Assembly: GCA_964392415.1 (NCBI GenBank)
Contig: CAYMPL010000015.1
Location: 1-31,267, forward strand
Source: CAYJMQ01 sp964392415
GTDB lineage: Bacteria; Bdellovibrionota; JACOXK01; 2-02-FULL-40-11
Direction of reading: 5' to 3'
Length of the DNA stretch: 31,267 nt
Below the pieces are notes generated by a model. The model saw nothing but the letters and a program-made list of their open reading frames with translations, searched no databases and had not been told where the DNA came from. The translations under genes and the position numbers were made by a program. Positions 14,991-22,612 of this stretch are shown here, in pieces; position 1 is the first letter of the stretch; every line of letters begins with the position of its first letter.

Positions 14991-17344
14991 AGAAGCGCGG
15001 GGAGAACGGTGATAGAGGTGAGAAAACAGATCCCCATTCCGATCACAGCCAGGAGCCCTATGCTTTGTAGCCCTTTGTGGAAGGCGATGAGGAGCGCTCC
15101 AAAGCCAAGCATCGTTGTGGTTGATGAGAGAAAAATGGCGCTTCCTGTTTTTTGAAGCACAAAACGGAGCGAACCGGGGCCGGCTTCCCGATAGCGATGA
15201 TAGATGTGGATTCCGTTATCGATGCCAAGGCCAATTAAGATCGGAAAGATAATAGAGTTCATAAAATTGAACTGGATTCCAAAGAGATACATGATGCCAA
15301 CGAGACAAATGACTCCGGAAATGAGGGGAGAAAAAACGAGAAGGACCGACCGGACCCTTTTTGCAAAGATCCAGATCAGAAGAAAAACAGCAGCGATGCT
15401 CGCAGCGAGCGCCCATGGCCCCTCTTTTTTGACGAGAGAAAATATATCCGAATAGATGAGGGCTTCCGAAGCGACATGAATATCATATCCCTTTGTTTTT
15501 TCTTTAAATTCAAGAATTTCATTTGAAAATCGGATCACATCGCGGCCATGCCATAGATCGATCGCTGGAAAAATAAAAAGAAAAGATCCGTGGTGACCGT
15601 TCACCGCCGTATACTGCTGGATCAGGGGAGGGGGAAGATCTTTGACGGTAAAAGGGGTGACCTGTGCCCACCGTTTTAGATTTTCAATATGGGCAGCCTC
15701 TTCCCCTTCGAAAAATCGGGTGGTTTTTTCTGACGCAATTTCTCCCAGTTTCCGGATTTCTGGCAGTTTGACGTCTTGCTGTTCCGGCACATAAGAATAG
15801 AGAGAGAGCCCTTTTTTAATCGTCGATTTTTTCCCCTTTTCATCCCGAATTCGATGGAGGCTTTCTGTCAGTTTTGGGATGTCTTCCGGGCGATTCGCGT
15901 AAACAACAGTGGGTGAAAGGGAGACACCGAAATCGACGCTGATTTCTTCCTGAAGGGCGAGGGTTCCGTAACGGTCAGAGCTGAGCTTCCGGAAGTCGTG
16001 ATCGAATTCTATTTTTGTCAGAGCCCAGATTGAAAAGAGAGAAAAAAGGCCAAAAGAGGCGAGTGTTGCCCACGGTTTTGGATATCTCTTGGATTTCACC
16101 ACAAAGGTGGCAGGGTCAGAAACGACGGATAATTTAAGTTTCATCGGCAATATCTTTTCCTTGAAAATCAAGAGCGCCGGCAAAAGAAAATAGGTATTTA
16201 AAAAACAGATGATCATTCCAAAGCCTGCAATCCAGCCAAATTGAGAAAAACCGATAAATTCGGTCGGAATCAAAACGAAAAAAGCGGCAACGGTTGTGGC
16301 TGCCGCGAAAAAGACAGCCCTCCCCGTAGAAGAGTGCATGGTGTGAACAGCCTCATCGACACTTTTTAATTTTTGTCTCTCTTCCAGATAGCGAAGATAC
16401 ATATGAATCCCAAAATCGATTCCCATGCCGGTTAAAATTCCAATTAAAACCGTTGTAAACATATTAAGATAGCCGATCGTGAGGGTTGTGAAGGCCATGG
16501 AGTAGAGGAGCGATGTGAAAAGGGGGATGCCGATAAAGAAAATTGCAAGCCATTGCCTGAGGTAGAGGGTGACGAGCGTAAAAATTCCAGTAATGGCAAA
16601 GACGGAAGTTCTTTTAAGATCGGAAAACATCGATTCCGTCTCTTCAATCCGGACGACGTATCGGCCTGTGTAACGGACTTTCATTTCGGGATCAAAGGAG
16701 AGAGGTTTCAGTTCTGATACGATTTTTTGAGTCTTAGAAAGGAGGCGTCTGCAAAATTCAAGATTATTCGCAAAGCCGGAGGGCTTGGCGAGGATGACGA
16801 GTCGTCTCTGATCTTTCGTAATATAATAATCTTTGATGGTTGCTTTCGAATATTTTTCTTTGATGTCGGCAATGCTAAAATCATCTTTTTCATCCAAAAG
16901 ATCTATGTAGAAGGGGTTGGCCCGGCGTCGTTCAAAATCGATTTTATTTTTCAACCGCGTCTGAAGTGTTTTTAAATCTTCAAGATCGACAAAGAGAAGA
17001 TTTCTTTCTTCAAAAAATTGTTTATCAAATTTGTAATCGACATAGAGGATCTCTTCCAGTTGAGAGATGCGGGGGACGAGCGCTTCCGAAAAGACTTTTG
17101 CTTTTTCGATATTTGGGGTTTCAAGGACGATGACAAGATAGCCCTCCCCGCCGGCCCGGGACTTGATGACTTCAAGATCGCGAACCGATTGAAAATTAGA
17201 GGGCAAAAGATCTACGAAATCGCCGCGGAAGCCAAGTGACTGCACGATATAAATGCTTGCTGAGATGAGAAGGATTGTCGCAAGAAGAATCAGGCGGTGA
17301 AATTTCAAAGTGAAGTTTGAAATTTTAGAGAAGAGAATATTCAT
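14960..17344 (-). CDS. RND/MMPL-family transporter (HpnN-like lipid exporter family)
   Basis: 794 residues from the ATG at 17344 (MNILFSKISNFTLKFHRLI); an in-frame ATG at 17395 would add 17 poorly hydrophobic residues and is less likely. The layout is two repeats of one membrane helix, a large periplasmic loop and a five-helix bundle. The MMPL/SSD-type helices ILTGMGIDFGIHMYLRYLEE in the first half and ILIGLGIDNGIHIYHRYREA in the second carry the conserved acidic GxxxD relay. The family includes HpnN and other exporters of lipids or hydrophobic compounds driven by the proton gradient. No membrane-fusion protein gene is adjacent, as usual for MMPL types. The cargo is unknown. It is divergent from the TolC-like gene. 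Confidence 0.85.
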   Translation of the reverse strand: MNILFSKISNFTLKFHRLILLATILLISASIYIVQSLGFRGDFVDLLPSNFQSVRDLEVIKSRAGGEGYLVIVLETPNIEKAKVFSEALVPRISQLEEILYVDYKFDKQFFEERNLLFVDLEDLKTLQTRLKNKIDFERRRANPFYIDLLDEKDDFSIADIKEKYSKATIKDYYITKDQRRLVILAKPSGFANNLEFCRRLLSKTQKIVSELKPLSFDPEMKVRYTGRYVVRIEETESMFSDLKRTSVFAITGIFTLVTLYLRQWLAIFFIGIPLFTSLLYSMAFTTLTIGYLNMFTTVLIGILTGMGIDFGIHMYLRYLEERQKLKSVDEAVHTMHSSTGRAVFFAAATTVAAFFVLIPTEFIGFSQFGWIAGFGMIICFLNTYFLLPALLIFKEKILPMKLKLSVVSDPATFVVKSKRYPKPWATLASFGLFSLFSIWALTKIEFDHDFRKLSSDRYGTLALQEEISVDFGVSLSPTVVYANRPEDIPKLTESLHRIRDEKGKKSTIKKGLSLYSYVPEQQDVKLPEIRKLGEIASEKTTRFFEGEEAAHIENLKRWAQVTPFTVKDLPPPLIQQYTAVNGHHGSFLFIFPAIDLWHGRDVIRFSNEILEFKEKTKGYDIHVASEALIYSDIFSLVKKEGPWALAASIAAVFLLIWIFAKRVRSVLLVFSPLISGVICLVGIMYLFGIQFNFMNSIIFPILIGLGIDNGIHIYHRYREAGPGSLRFVLQKTGSAIFLSSTTTMLGFGALLIAFHKGLQSIGLLAVIGMGICFLTSITVLPALLQLLEDRDKS

Positions 17345-17352
17345 AATAATGA

Positions 17353-17382
17353 TTGACGTCCTCACTATAGTTTCGGCATATT
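17353..17382 (+). promoter_or_regulatory. Candidate promoter of the TolC-like gene
   Basis: TTGACG (17353-17358), an 18-base spacer and CATATT (17377-17382) precede the gene, leaving a leader of about 35 bases that contains the Shine-Dalgarno GAGGG (17412-17416). It overlaps the candidate promoter of the divergent RND gene (minus strand, TTCACT 17391-17386, 16-base spacer, TATAGT 17369-17364), so the two genes may be co-regulated. Confidence 0.4.
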
Positions 17383-17422
17383 TAAAGTGAAGCATAAATC
17401 ATTTTTTAACTGAGGGTGCATA

Positions 17423-18787
17423 TTGCAATCCATTAAAATCATTACGATTTTTGCTTGTCTCATTATCTCTATATGTGCTGTCTCTGCCCCCTTGGCAAAG
17501 AAAAGAGAGGTTCTCTCCCTTTCTCAGCTGATTTCCCGCGTGCTGACCGCCAATGCTGAACTAAAAATGAAAGATCAGGATATTGCGATTGCGGGGAATT
17601 TCATTACCCAGATTAATGCGAATAAGCTCCCGACGATCGAAAATGTCAGTTTGGTGGCTCCCATCTATAAAGATGTCGGCAATGCCCTTTCTTCGCAGGA
17701 AGATAAAGACACATGGGGGGCGTTTATAAAAACATCCACCACTATCGTTCAGCCGATTTATGGTTTCGGAAGATTCAAACATTATATGGGCGCTGCGGAA
17801 GGGGGGGTTCTTGCCGAAAAGCATCAAAAGAAAATGAAAAGCGCTGATCTTATTTTTGAGGTGAAGCAATATTATTACGGCGCGCAGGGAACATCTTCGG
17901 GGCTTGAGCGGTTGGAAGAGACTGAAGAAAAATTGGTTGAAGTGGTTAAGCGTGTTGATGAACTTTTGAAGATGGAATCGGGAGAGGTTCGAAAAGAAGA
18001 TGCTTATAAATTAAAGGCGCTTCTTCAGGAGCTTCGCGTGAATAAAGAAAAGCTTATCAAAAGCTCCAAATTGGCGCGCGCCGGCCTGCAGTTCAAAGCA
18101 GGGATTCCCCCCGATGTGGAGTTTGATATTCAAGAAAAGGCGTTGAAACAGGAGTCCTTTGAACTCAAACCCCTCGAATATTATCAGGATCTCGCGTTGA
18201 AACATCGCCCTGAAATGGCGGCGCTGAAAGCCGGGATTGAGGCGCGTCAATCGATGATTGAGGCGGAGAAATCGAACAAACTCCCGCTCTTTTTTATCGG
18301 AGGGCTGATCGATGTGACAGATACGGCAAACGATATCCGGAACCGTCAGGATTCTCCGTATGCGTATGATCCCTACAACCGGATTACACCAGGCTTTGGA
18401 CTGGGATTCAAATGGAACCTCGATATCTGGAAGGTCAACGCGGATATTGAGAAGGAGAAGGCCCAATACCACAAACTCATCCATCAGAAAGAGCTTGCGG
18501 AGGTGGGGATACCGACGGAGGTAAAAAAGGCATATCTTGACTATCAGGAGGCGCTCTCGGTTATTTCTTTCGCCAAAGAACAGCAGGGGCATACGAAAAA
18601 ATGGTTTATGCAATCGGTTTTTGCCTGGGGATTTGGAATTGGAGATTCCCGGGAGATTTTGGAGTCTGTCATTTTTAAAGGATTTTCAGACAAGAATTAT
18701 TACGAGTCTCTCTTTAACCACAACGTCGCCATCTCCGCCCTCACCCGCGCCACGGGGACAGAGCTGCTGGCGAATTTGAAGTATTAG
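17423..18787 (+). CDS. TolC-like outer membrane efflux protein
   Basis: 454 residues, starting at TTG 17423 with Shine-Dalgarno GAGGG six bases upstream. A signal peptide covers residues 1-22 (ending AVSA). The body has the two helical repeats of the outer membrane efflux family: LSLSQLISRVLTANAELKMKDQDI at the N-terminus and YYQDLALKHRPEMAALKAGIEARQSMIEAEKSNKLP in the middle, with beta segments between. TolC proteins form trimeric channels through the outer membrane for efflux pumps or type I secretion. The divergent RND gene is the obvious partner, though no periplasmic adaptor gene is adjacent. No end motif gives a substrate. Confidence 0.85.
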   Translation: MQSIKIITIFACLIISICAVSAPLAKKREVLSLSQLISRVLTANAELKMKDQDIAIAGNFITQINANKLPTIENVSLVAPIYKDVGNALSSQEDKDTWGAFIKTSTTIVQPIYGFGRFKHYMGAAEGGVLAEKHQKKMKSADLIFEVKQYYYGAQGTSSGLERLEETEEKLVEVVKRVDELLKMESGEVRKEDAYKLKALLQELRVNKEKLIKSSKLARAGLQFKAGIPPDVEFDIQEKALKQESFELKPLEYYQDLALKHRPEMAALKAGIEARQSMIEAEKSNKLPLFFIGGLIDVTDTANDIRNRQDSPYAYDPYNRITPGFGLGFKWNLDIWKVNADIEKEKAQYHKLIHQKELAEVGIPTEVKKAYLDYQEALSVISFAKEQQGHTKKWFMQSVFAWGFGIGDSREILESVIFKGFSDKNYYESLFNHNVAISALTRATGTELLANLKY

Positions 18788-18819
18788 CACTTTTTCAGGA
18801 AACTTCTGCCACCACAGGC

Positions 18820-18857
18820 TTGTTTTTGTAAATTCTGCATGCTACACTGGATTTACA
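18820..18857 (+). promoter_or_regulatory. Candidate promoter and inverted repeat before the first DUF4143 ATPase gene
   Basis: TTGTTT (18820-18825), a 17-base spacer and an extended -10 TGC-TACACT (18843-18848). The ATG at 18857 lies eight bases after the -10 box and has no Shine-Dalgarno. An inverted repeat TGTAAAT (18827-18833) / ATTTACA (18851-18857) spans the spacer and the start codon and could be an operator. Confidence 0.4.
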
Positions 18858-20020
18858 TGTATATCCGAAGTATTCCTATAGGAAAACAAATCGAAGAGTC
18901 TTTCTTTCTATGGGGACCCAGGCAGACTGGAAAAACCACCCTAATCGAAGAGCGTTTTAAGGAGGCGTTTTATATCGATTTTCTGGATTCTTCCCTGTTT
19001 ATGAAATACCAGCTGAATCCAAGCCTCCTTTATGAGGAGATAAATGCATTATTGGCAAACTCACACAATCGCACCTTATGGTGTGTGATTGACGAGGTTC
19101 AAAAGGTGCCTCAAATCCTGGATGAAGTTCATCGTCTCATGAAAAATCCAAATATCAGATTTGTCCTTTGCGGTTCCAGTGCCAGAAAACTTCGTAGAAC
19201 CCATGCCAACTTATTAGGGGGGCGGGCTTTGCGTTTTGAACTTTATGGGTTGCTTGCAAGCGAAATTGGAAAAGAGTTTGATCTTAGTCGAATGTTAAAT
19301 CATGGATATTTGCCGAAAATATATATGAGTCATCATCCGCAAAAACTTCAACAAGCCTACATTTTAAATTACCTCAAGGAAGAGATTATTGAAGAACGGG
19401 TGGTTAGAAAACTTCCCGTATTTTCTCATTTTTTAGAAATGGCAGCCTTAGGGGATGCTGAGCAGGTAAGTTATGCCTCTATGGCGCGTGATTGCCAGGT
19501 GAATGAAACGACGGTTGCAAGTTATTTTGAAATATTGACTGACACCTTAATAGGTCATTTTTTGCCTGCCTATATCAAGCGTCCAAAAAGACGGATCATA
19601 CATGCCCCTAAGTTTTATTTTTTTGATGTGGGGATTGTAAATTGTCTTTCAAAACGAGGAATCATACAGATCGGATCCCCCCTTTTTGGAAAGGCGTTCG
19701 AAAATTGGCTCTTTCATGAACTTAAAGCCTATGTACATTACAAGGATAAATCTCAAGAGCTGGGGTATTGGAAACTTTCATCGGGGACGGAAGTCGATTT
19801 TGTGATTGGAGATATGAGTCTGGCTATAGAGGCAAAAGCAAGAGAAGATATCCATTCAGATCATTTAAAAGGGTTGAGGGAAATCATTAAAGATTATCCT
19901 CATATCAAATCGCGAATAGTTGTCTGTTTGGCTAAAAAAGCCAGAAAAACAGAAGATGGTATTTGGATCCTTTCCTATCAGGAATTTATTGAAAAATTGT
20001 GGAAAGAAGAATTTTTTTAA
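18857..20020 (+). CDS. AAA ATPase with DUF4143 C-terminal domain (AAA_14/DUF4143), copy 1
   Basis: 387 residues from the ATG at 18857 (MYIRSIPIGKQ); an in-frame ATG 18 bases earlier lies inside the likely -10 region. Walker A is GPRQTGKTT at residues 20-28 and Walker B is CVIDEVQKVP near residue 76, followed by the sensor-like CGSSARKLRR. A winged-helix-like stretch (SYASMARDCQVNETTVASYF) precedes the DUF4143 domain. Near residues 311-328, TEVDFVIGD...AIEAKA resembles the acidic core of a PD-(D/E)XK nuclease fold. Family members are common, multi-copy and of unknown role. It is closely related to the gene at 25302, sharing the same order of motifs. Confidence 0.88.
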   Translation: MYIRSIPIGKQIEESFFLWGPRQTGKTTLIEERFKEAFYIDFLDSSLFMKYQLNPSLLYEEINALLANSHNRTLWCVIDEVQKVPQILDEVHRLMKNPNIRFVLCGSSARKLRRTHANLLGGRALRFELYGLLASEIGKEFDLSRMLNHGYLPKIYMSHHPQKLQQAYILNYLKEEIIEERVVRKLPVFSHFLEMAALGDAEQVSYASMARDCQVNETTVASYFEILTDTLIGHFLPAYIKRPKRRIIHAPKFYFFDVGIVNCLSKRGIIQIGSPLFGKAFENWLFHELKAYVHYKDKSQELGYWKLSSGTEVDFVIGDMSLAIEAKAREDIHSDHLKGLREIIKDYPHIKSRIVVCLAKKARKTEDGIWILSYQEFIEKLWKEEFF

Positions 20021-20055
20021 TTTTCGGACAGAATTGAATCATAACTCATTTCCAA

Positions 20056-20085
20056 TTGACAAATTTGTGCGTCTAACGCTATCTT
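20056..20085 (+). promoter_or_regulatory. Candidate promoter of hppA
   Basis: A perfect TTGACA (20056-20061), an 18-base spacer and TATCTT (20080-20085). The predicted transcript has a leader of about 60 bases that carries a copy of the palindromic repeat (20100-20125), which could form a hairpin in the 5' untranslated region. Confidence 0.5.
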
Positions 20086-20099
20086 TACGGTTTAAAATA

Positions 20100-20125
20100 G
20101 ATCCTTCGCTTCGCTCAGGATGACA
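20100..20125. repeat. Palindromic interspersed repeat, copy 2 (5' leader of hppA)
   Basis: The minus strand reads TGTCATCCTGAGCGAAGCGA followed by AGGATC, matching the core of the repeat at 13270. Short perfect arms ATCCT (20101-20105) and AGGAT (20117-20121) could pair in the mRNA leader. Confidence 0.75.
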
Positions 20126-20153
20126 TTATAATGAAAGAAAGGTGAAGTTAACT

Positions 20154-22598
20154 ATGACGATGACCAGATATCTTTTGATCTCTTTAAGCGGGATCTTCAT
20201 CCCGAATATTTCTTTTGCGAATGAAGCTGAGCTTAAAATCCCCGATTTTTCAAATGTCGTTTATACCTTCTTTGGATTTTCGGTTTCGGGAAGAGCGATT
20301 CTTTTTTCCGGCATTGTTATTGCGCTGCTCGGGATGCTTTTTGGGCTCTATGAATTTCTGCGGACGAAAAGACTGCCGTCGCACCCGTCGATGCTCGATG
20401 TATCGTCGCTGATTTATGAAACTTGTAAAACCTATCTGATTCAGCAGGGAAAACTTCTCATCCTTCTTGAGATCTTTATCGGTTCTTGCATTTTTTATTA
20501 TTTTCTGGGACTTCGTCATTTTGAACTCTCGCGTGTCATTTTGATTTTCATCTGGTCTGTGGTCGGAATTGCCGGCTCATACAGTGTTGCCTGGTTTGGG
20601 ATGCGGCTCAATACCTACGCCAATAGCCGGACCGCTTTTGCCGCGCTCAAAGCCAAGCCTTATCCGGTGATGGAAATTCCGCTTCGGGCGGGGATGTCGA
20701 TTGGTGTTCTTTTGATCTGTGTTGAACTGATCATGATGATCTTTATTCTTCTCTTTGTCCCCCGGGAGAGCGCCGGGGCCTGTTTTATCGGCTTTGCGAT
20801 TGGGGAATCGTTGGGGGCGTCAGCGCTCCGGATTTGCGGCGGAATTTTTACCAAGATCGCGGATATCGGCTCAGATCTGATGAAAATTGTTTTTAACGTT
20901 AAGGAAGATGATCCGAGAAATCCCGGTGTGATTGCCGATTGCGTAGGGGATAATGCGGGCGATTCAGTGGGACCGACTGCCGACGGTTTCGAAACGTATG
21001 GCGTCACTGGCGTTGCGTTGATCAGCTTTATCGTTTTGGCTGTCGGGATGCTGATGGGGGGGGATGGGGGCCTGTCTCTCGCCCCGAACGGCGCCGATCT
21101 TCAGGCAAGATTTATTATCTGGATTTTTGCGATGCGGATACTGATGATTGTCACCTCTATTTGCTCTTATTGGTTCAATAATAAAATTTCTCACGCGCTT
21201 TACGCGGCGAGAGATCAATTTAACTTTGAGGCGCCGCTCACATCGCTTGTTTGGTTGACTTCGGTTATTTCCATTCTGGTCACTTACATGGTGAGCAATC
21301 TTTTGCTTTCTGACCTCGATCCATCGCTCTGGTGGAAGCTTGCGACGATTATCAGCTGTGGAACCATAGCCGCGGCGTTGATCCCTGAATTTACGAAGAT
21401 TTTTACCTCCACAAAATCAAAGCATGTCGCTGAAATTATCTCAGCGGCGAGGGAAGGGGGGGCGTCGCTGGGAATTCTCTCCGGGCTTGTCGCAGGAAAC
21501 TTTAGCGCCTTTTGGAAGGGGCTTGTGATTGTCACCCTGATGCTGATTGCCTATCTCACTTCAACGACGGGACTGGATCAATTCATGGTTTATCCCTCTG
21601 TTTTTGCGTTTGGGCTGGTTGCCTTTGGGTTTTTGGGGATGGGACCCGTGACGATTGCAGTCGATAGTTATGGTCCGGTGACCGATAACGCGCAATCGAT
21701 TTTTGAACTCTCACAAATTGAGACGCTTCCCAATGCCGCTCGCGAGATTCAGCAAACATTTGGATTTCAACCCGATTTTAAAAAGGGAAAACATCTTCTG
21801 GAAGAAAATGATGCTGCCGGAAATACATTTAAAGCAACCGCAAAGCCCGTGTTGATTGGAACAGCGGTGATTGGCGCAACGACGATGATTTTTTCGATCA
21901 TTCTTCTCTTGAATCTCAAGCTTGATCTCCTGAATCCCAAAGTGCTTTTGGGATTCATTACCGGCGGGGCTGTGATTTATTGGTTCTCCGGCGCTTCGAT
22001 GCAGGCGGTGACAACCGGCGCGCATCGCGCGGTGGAGTTCATCAAATCGCATATTCGTCTGGATACCATGGCGAAAGCGGATGTCGGCGCAAGTAAAAAT
22101 GTCGTAAAAATCTGCACGCAGTACGCGCAGGCGGGGATGATCAATATCTTTGGGGTGGTCTTTTCTTTTACGCTGGCATTTGCCTGTTTTGATCCCACTT
22201 TTTTTGCCTCGTATCTCATTTCAATCGCGGTCTTTGGGCTTTTTCAGGCGATTTTTATGGCAAATACCGGCGGCGCCTGGGACAACGCGAAAAAAGTGGT
22301 TGAGGTCGACTTCAAAGAAAAAGGGACCGCGCTTCACGCGGCAATGGTGATTGGAGATACCGTTGGAGATCCCTTTAAAGACACGTCGTCTGTCGCGCTC
22401 AATCCGATCATTAAATTTACGACGCTTTTTGGACTTTTGGCTGTTGAAATCGCCGTCTCCGCGCACGATGTCGCTTTCTGGATCGGGAGCGTGTTCTTTG
22501 TTGTCGGGCTCTTTTTTGTCTGGCGTTCGTTTTATGGGATGCGAATCAGTAGCAATAGCAAGCCATTCGCCAAAGGCGAATGGCGCGCAGTACAATAA
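20154..22598 (+). CDS. hppA: Membrane-bound ion-translocating pyrophosphatase (V-type H+-PPase)
   Basis: 814 residues from the ATG at 20154 (AGGTGA about eight bases before it); an in-frame GTG at 20142 is the alternative. It is a many-helix membrane protein. The signature region around residues 225-275 is complete: GGGIFTKIADIGSDLMK, then EDDPRNPGVIADCVGDNAGD, then the SVGPTADGFETYG form of the family. A second pyrophosphate-binding set occurs late (NTGGAWDNAKK, and GDTVGDPFKDTSS). It hydrolyses PPi and pumps H+ or Na+ across the inner membrane. Lys560 in GNTFKAT sits where K+-independent enzymes have lysine and K+-dependent ones alanine, suggesting K+ independence. The last codons contain a strong hairpin. 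Confidence 0.95.
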   Translation: MTMTRYLLISLSGIFIPNISFANEAELKIPDFSNVVYTFFGFSVSGRAILFSGIVIALLGMLFGLYEFLRTKRLPSHPSMLDVSSLIYETCKTYLIQQGKLLILLEIFIGSCIFYYFLGLRHFELSRVILIFIWSVVGIAGSYSVAWFGMRLNTYANSRTAFAALKAKPYPVMEIPLRAGMSIGVLLICVELIMMIFILLFVPRESAGACFIGFAIGESLGASALRICGGIFTKIADIGSDLMKIVFNVKEDDPRNPGVIADCVGDNAGDSVGPTADGFETYGVTGVALISFIVLAVGMLMGGDGGLSLAPNGADLQARFIIWIFAMRILMIVTSICSYWFNNKISHALYAARDQFNFEAPLTSLVWLTSVISILVTYMVSNLLLSDLDPSLWWKLATIISCGTIAAALIPEFTKIFTSTKSKHVAEIISAAREGGASLGILSGLVAGNFSAFWKGLVIVTLMLIAYLTSTTGLDQFMVYPSVFAFGLVAFGFLGMGPVTIAVDSYGPVTDNAQSIFELSQIETLPNAAREIQQTFGFQPDFKKGKHLLEENDAAGNTFKATAKPVLIGTAVIGATTMIFSIILLLNLKLDLLNPKVLLGFITGGAVIYWFSGASMQAVTTGAHRAVEFIKSHIRLDTMAKADVGASKNVVKICTQYAQAGMINIFGVVFSFTLAFACFDPTFFASYLISIAVFGLFQAIFMANTGGAWDNAKKVVEVDFKEKGTALHAAMVIGDTVGDPFKDTSSVALNPIIKFTTLFGLLAVEIAVSAHDVAFWIGSVFFVVGLFFVWRSFYGMRISSNSKPFAKGEWRAVQ
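22562..22584. repeat. Perfect 10-bp hairpin inside the last codons of hppA
   Basis: GCCATTCGCC (22562-22571) and GGCGAATGGC (22575-22584) pair perfectly across an AAA loop. It lies 14 bases before the stop and is not followed directly by a T-run, so it is not a canonical intrinsic terminator. It encodes the residues PFAKGEW of the C-terminal tail. A small palindromic element or an mRNA-stabilising stem is possible. Confidence 0.7.
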
Positions 22599-22612
22599 AT
22601 CTTTTTCCTTAG

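Noticed and set aside
16444..16975. Open frames antisense to the RND gene
   Set aside because: They are mirror frames of a clear membrane protein, with no ribosome-binding site or recognisable domain.
20250..22595. Several open frames opposite hppA
   Set aside because: The long antisense frames are produced by codon bias of the real gene and have no family similarity.
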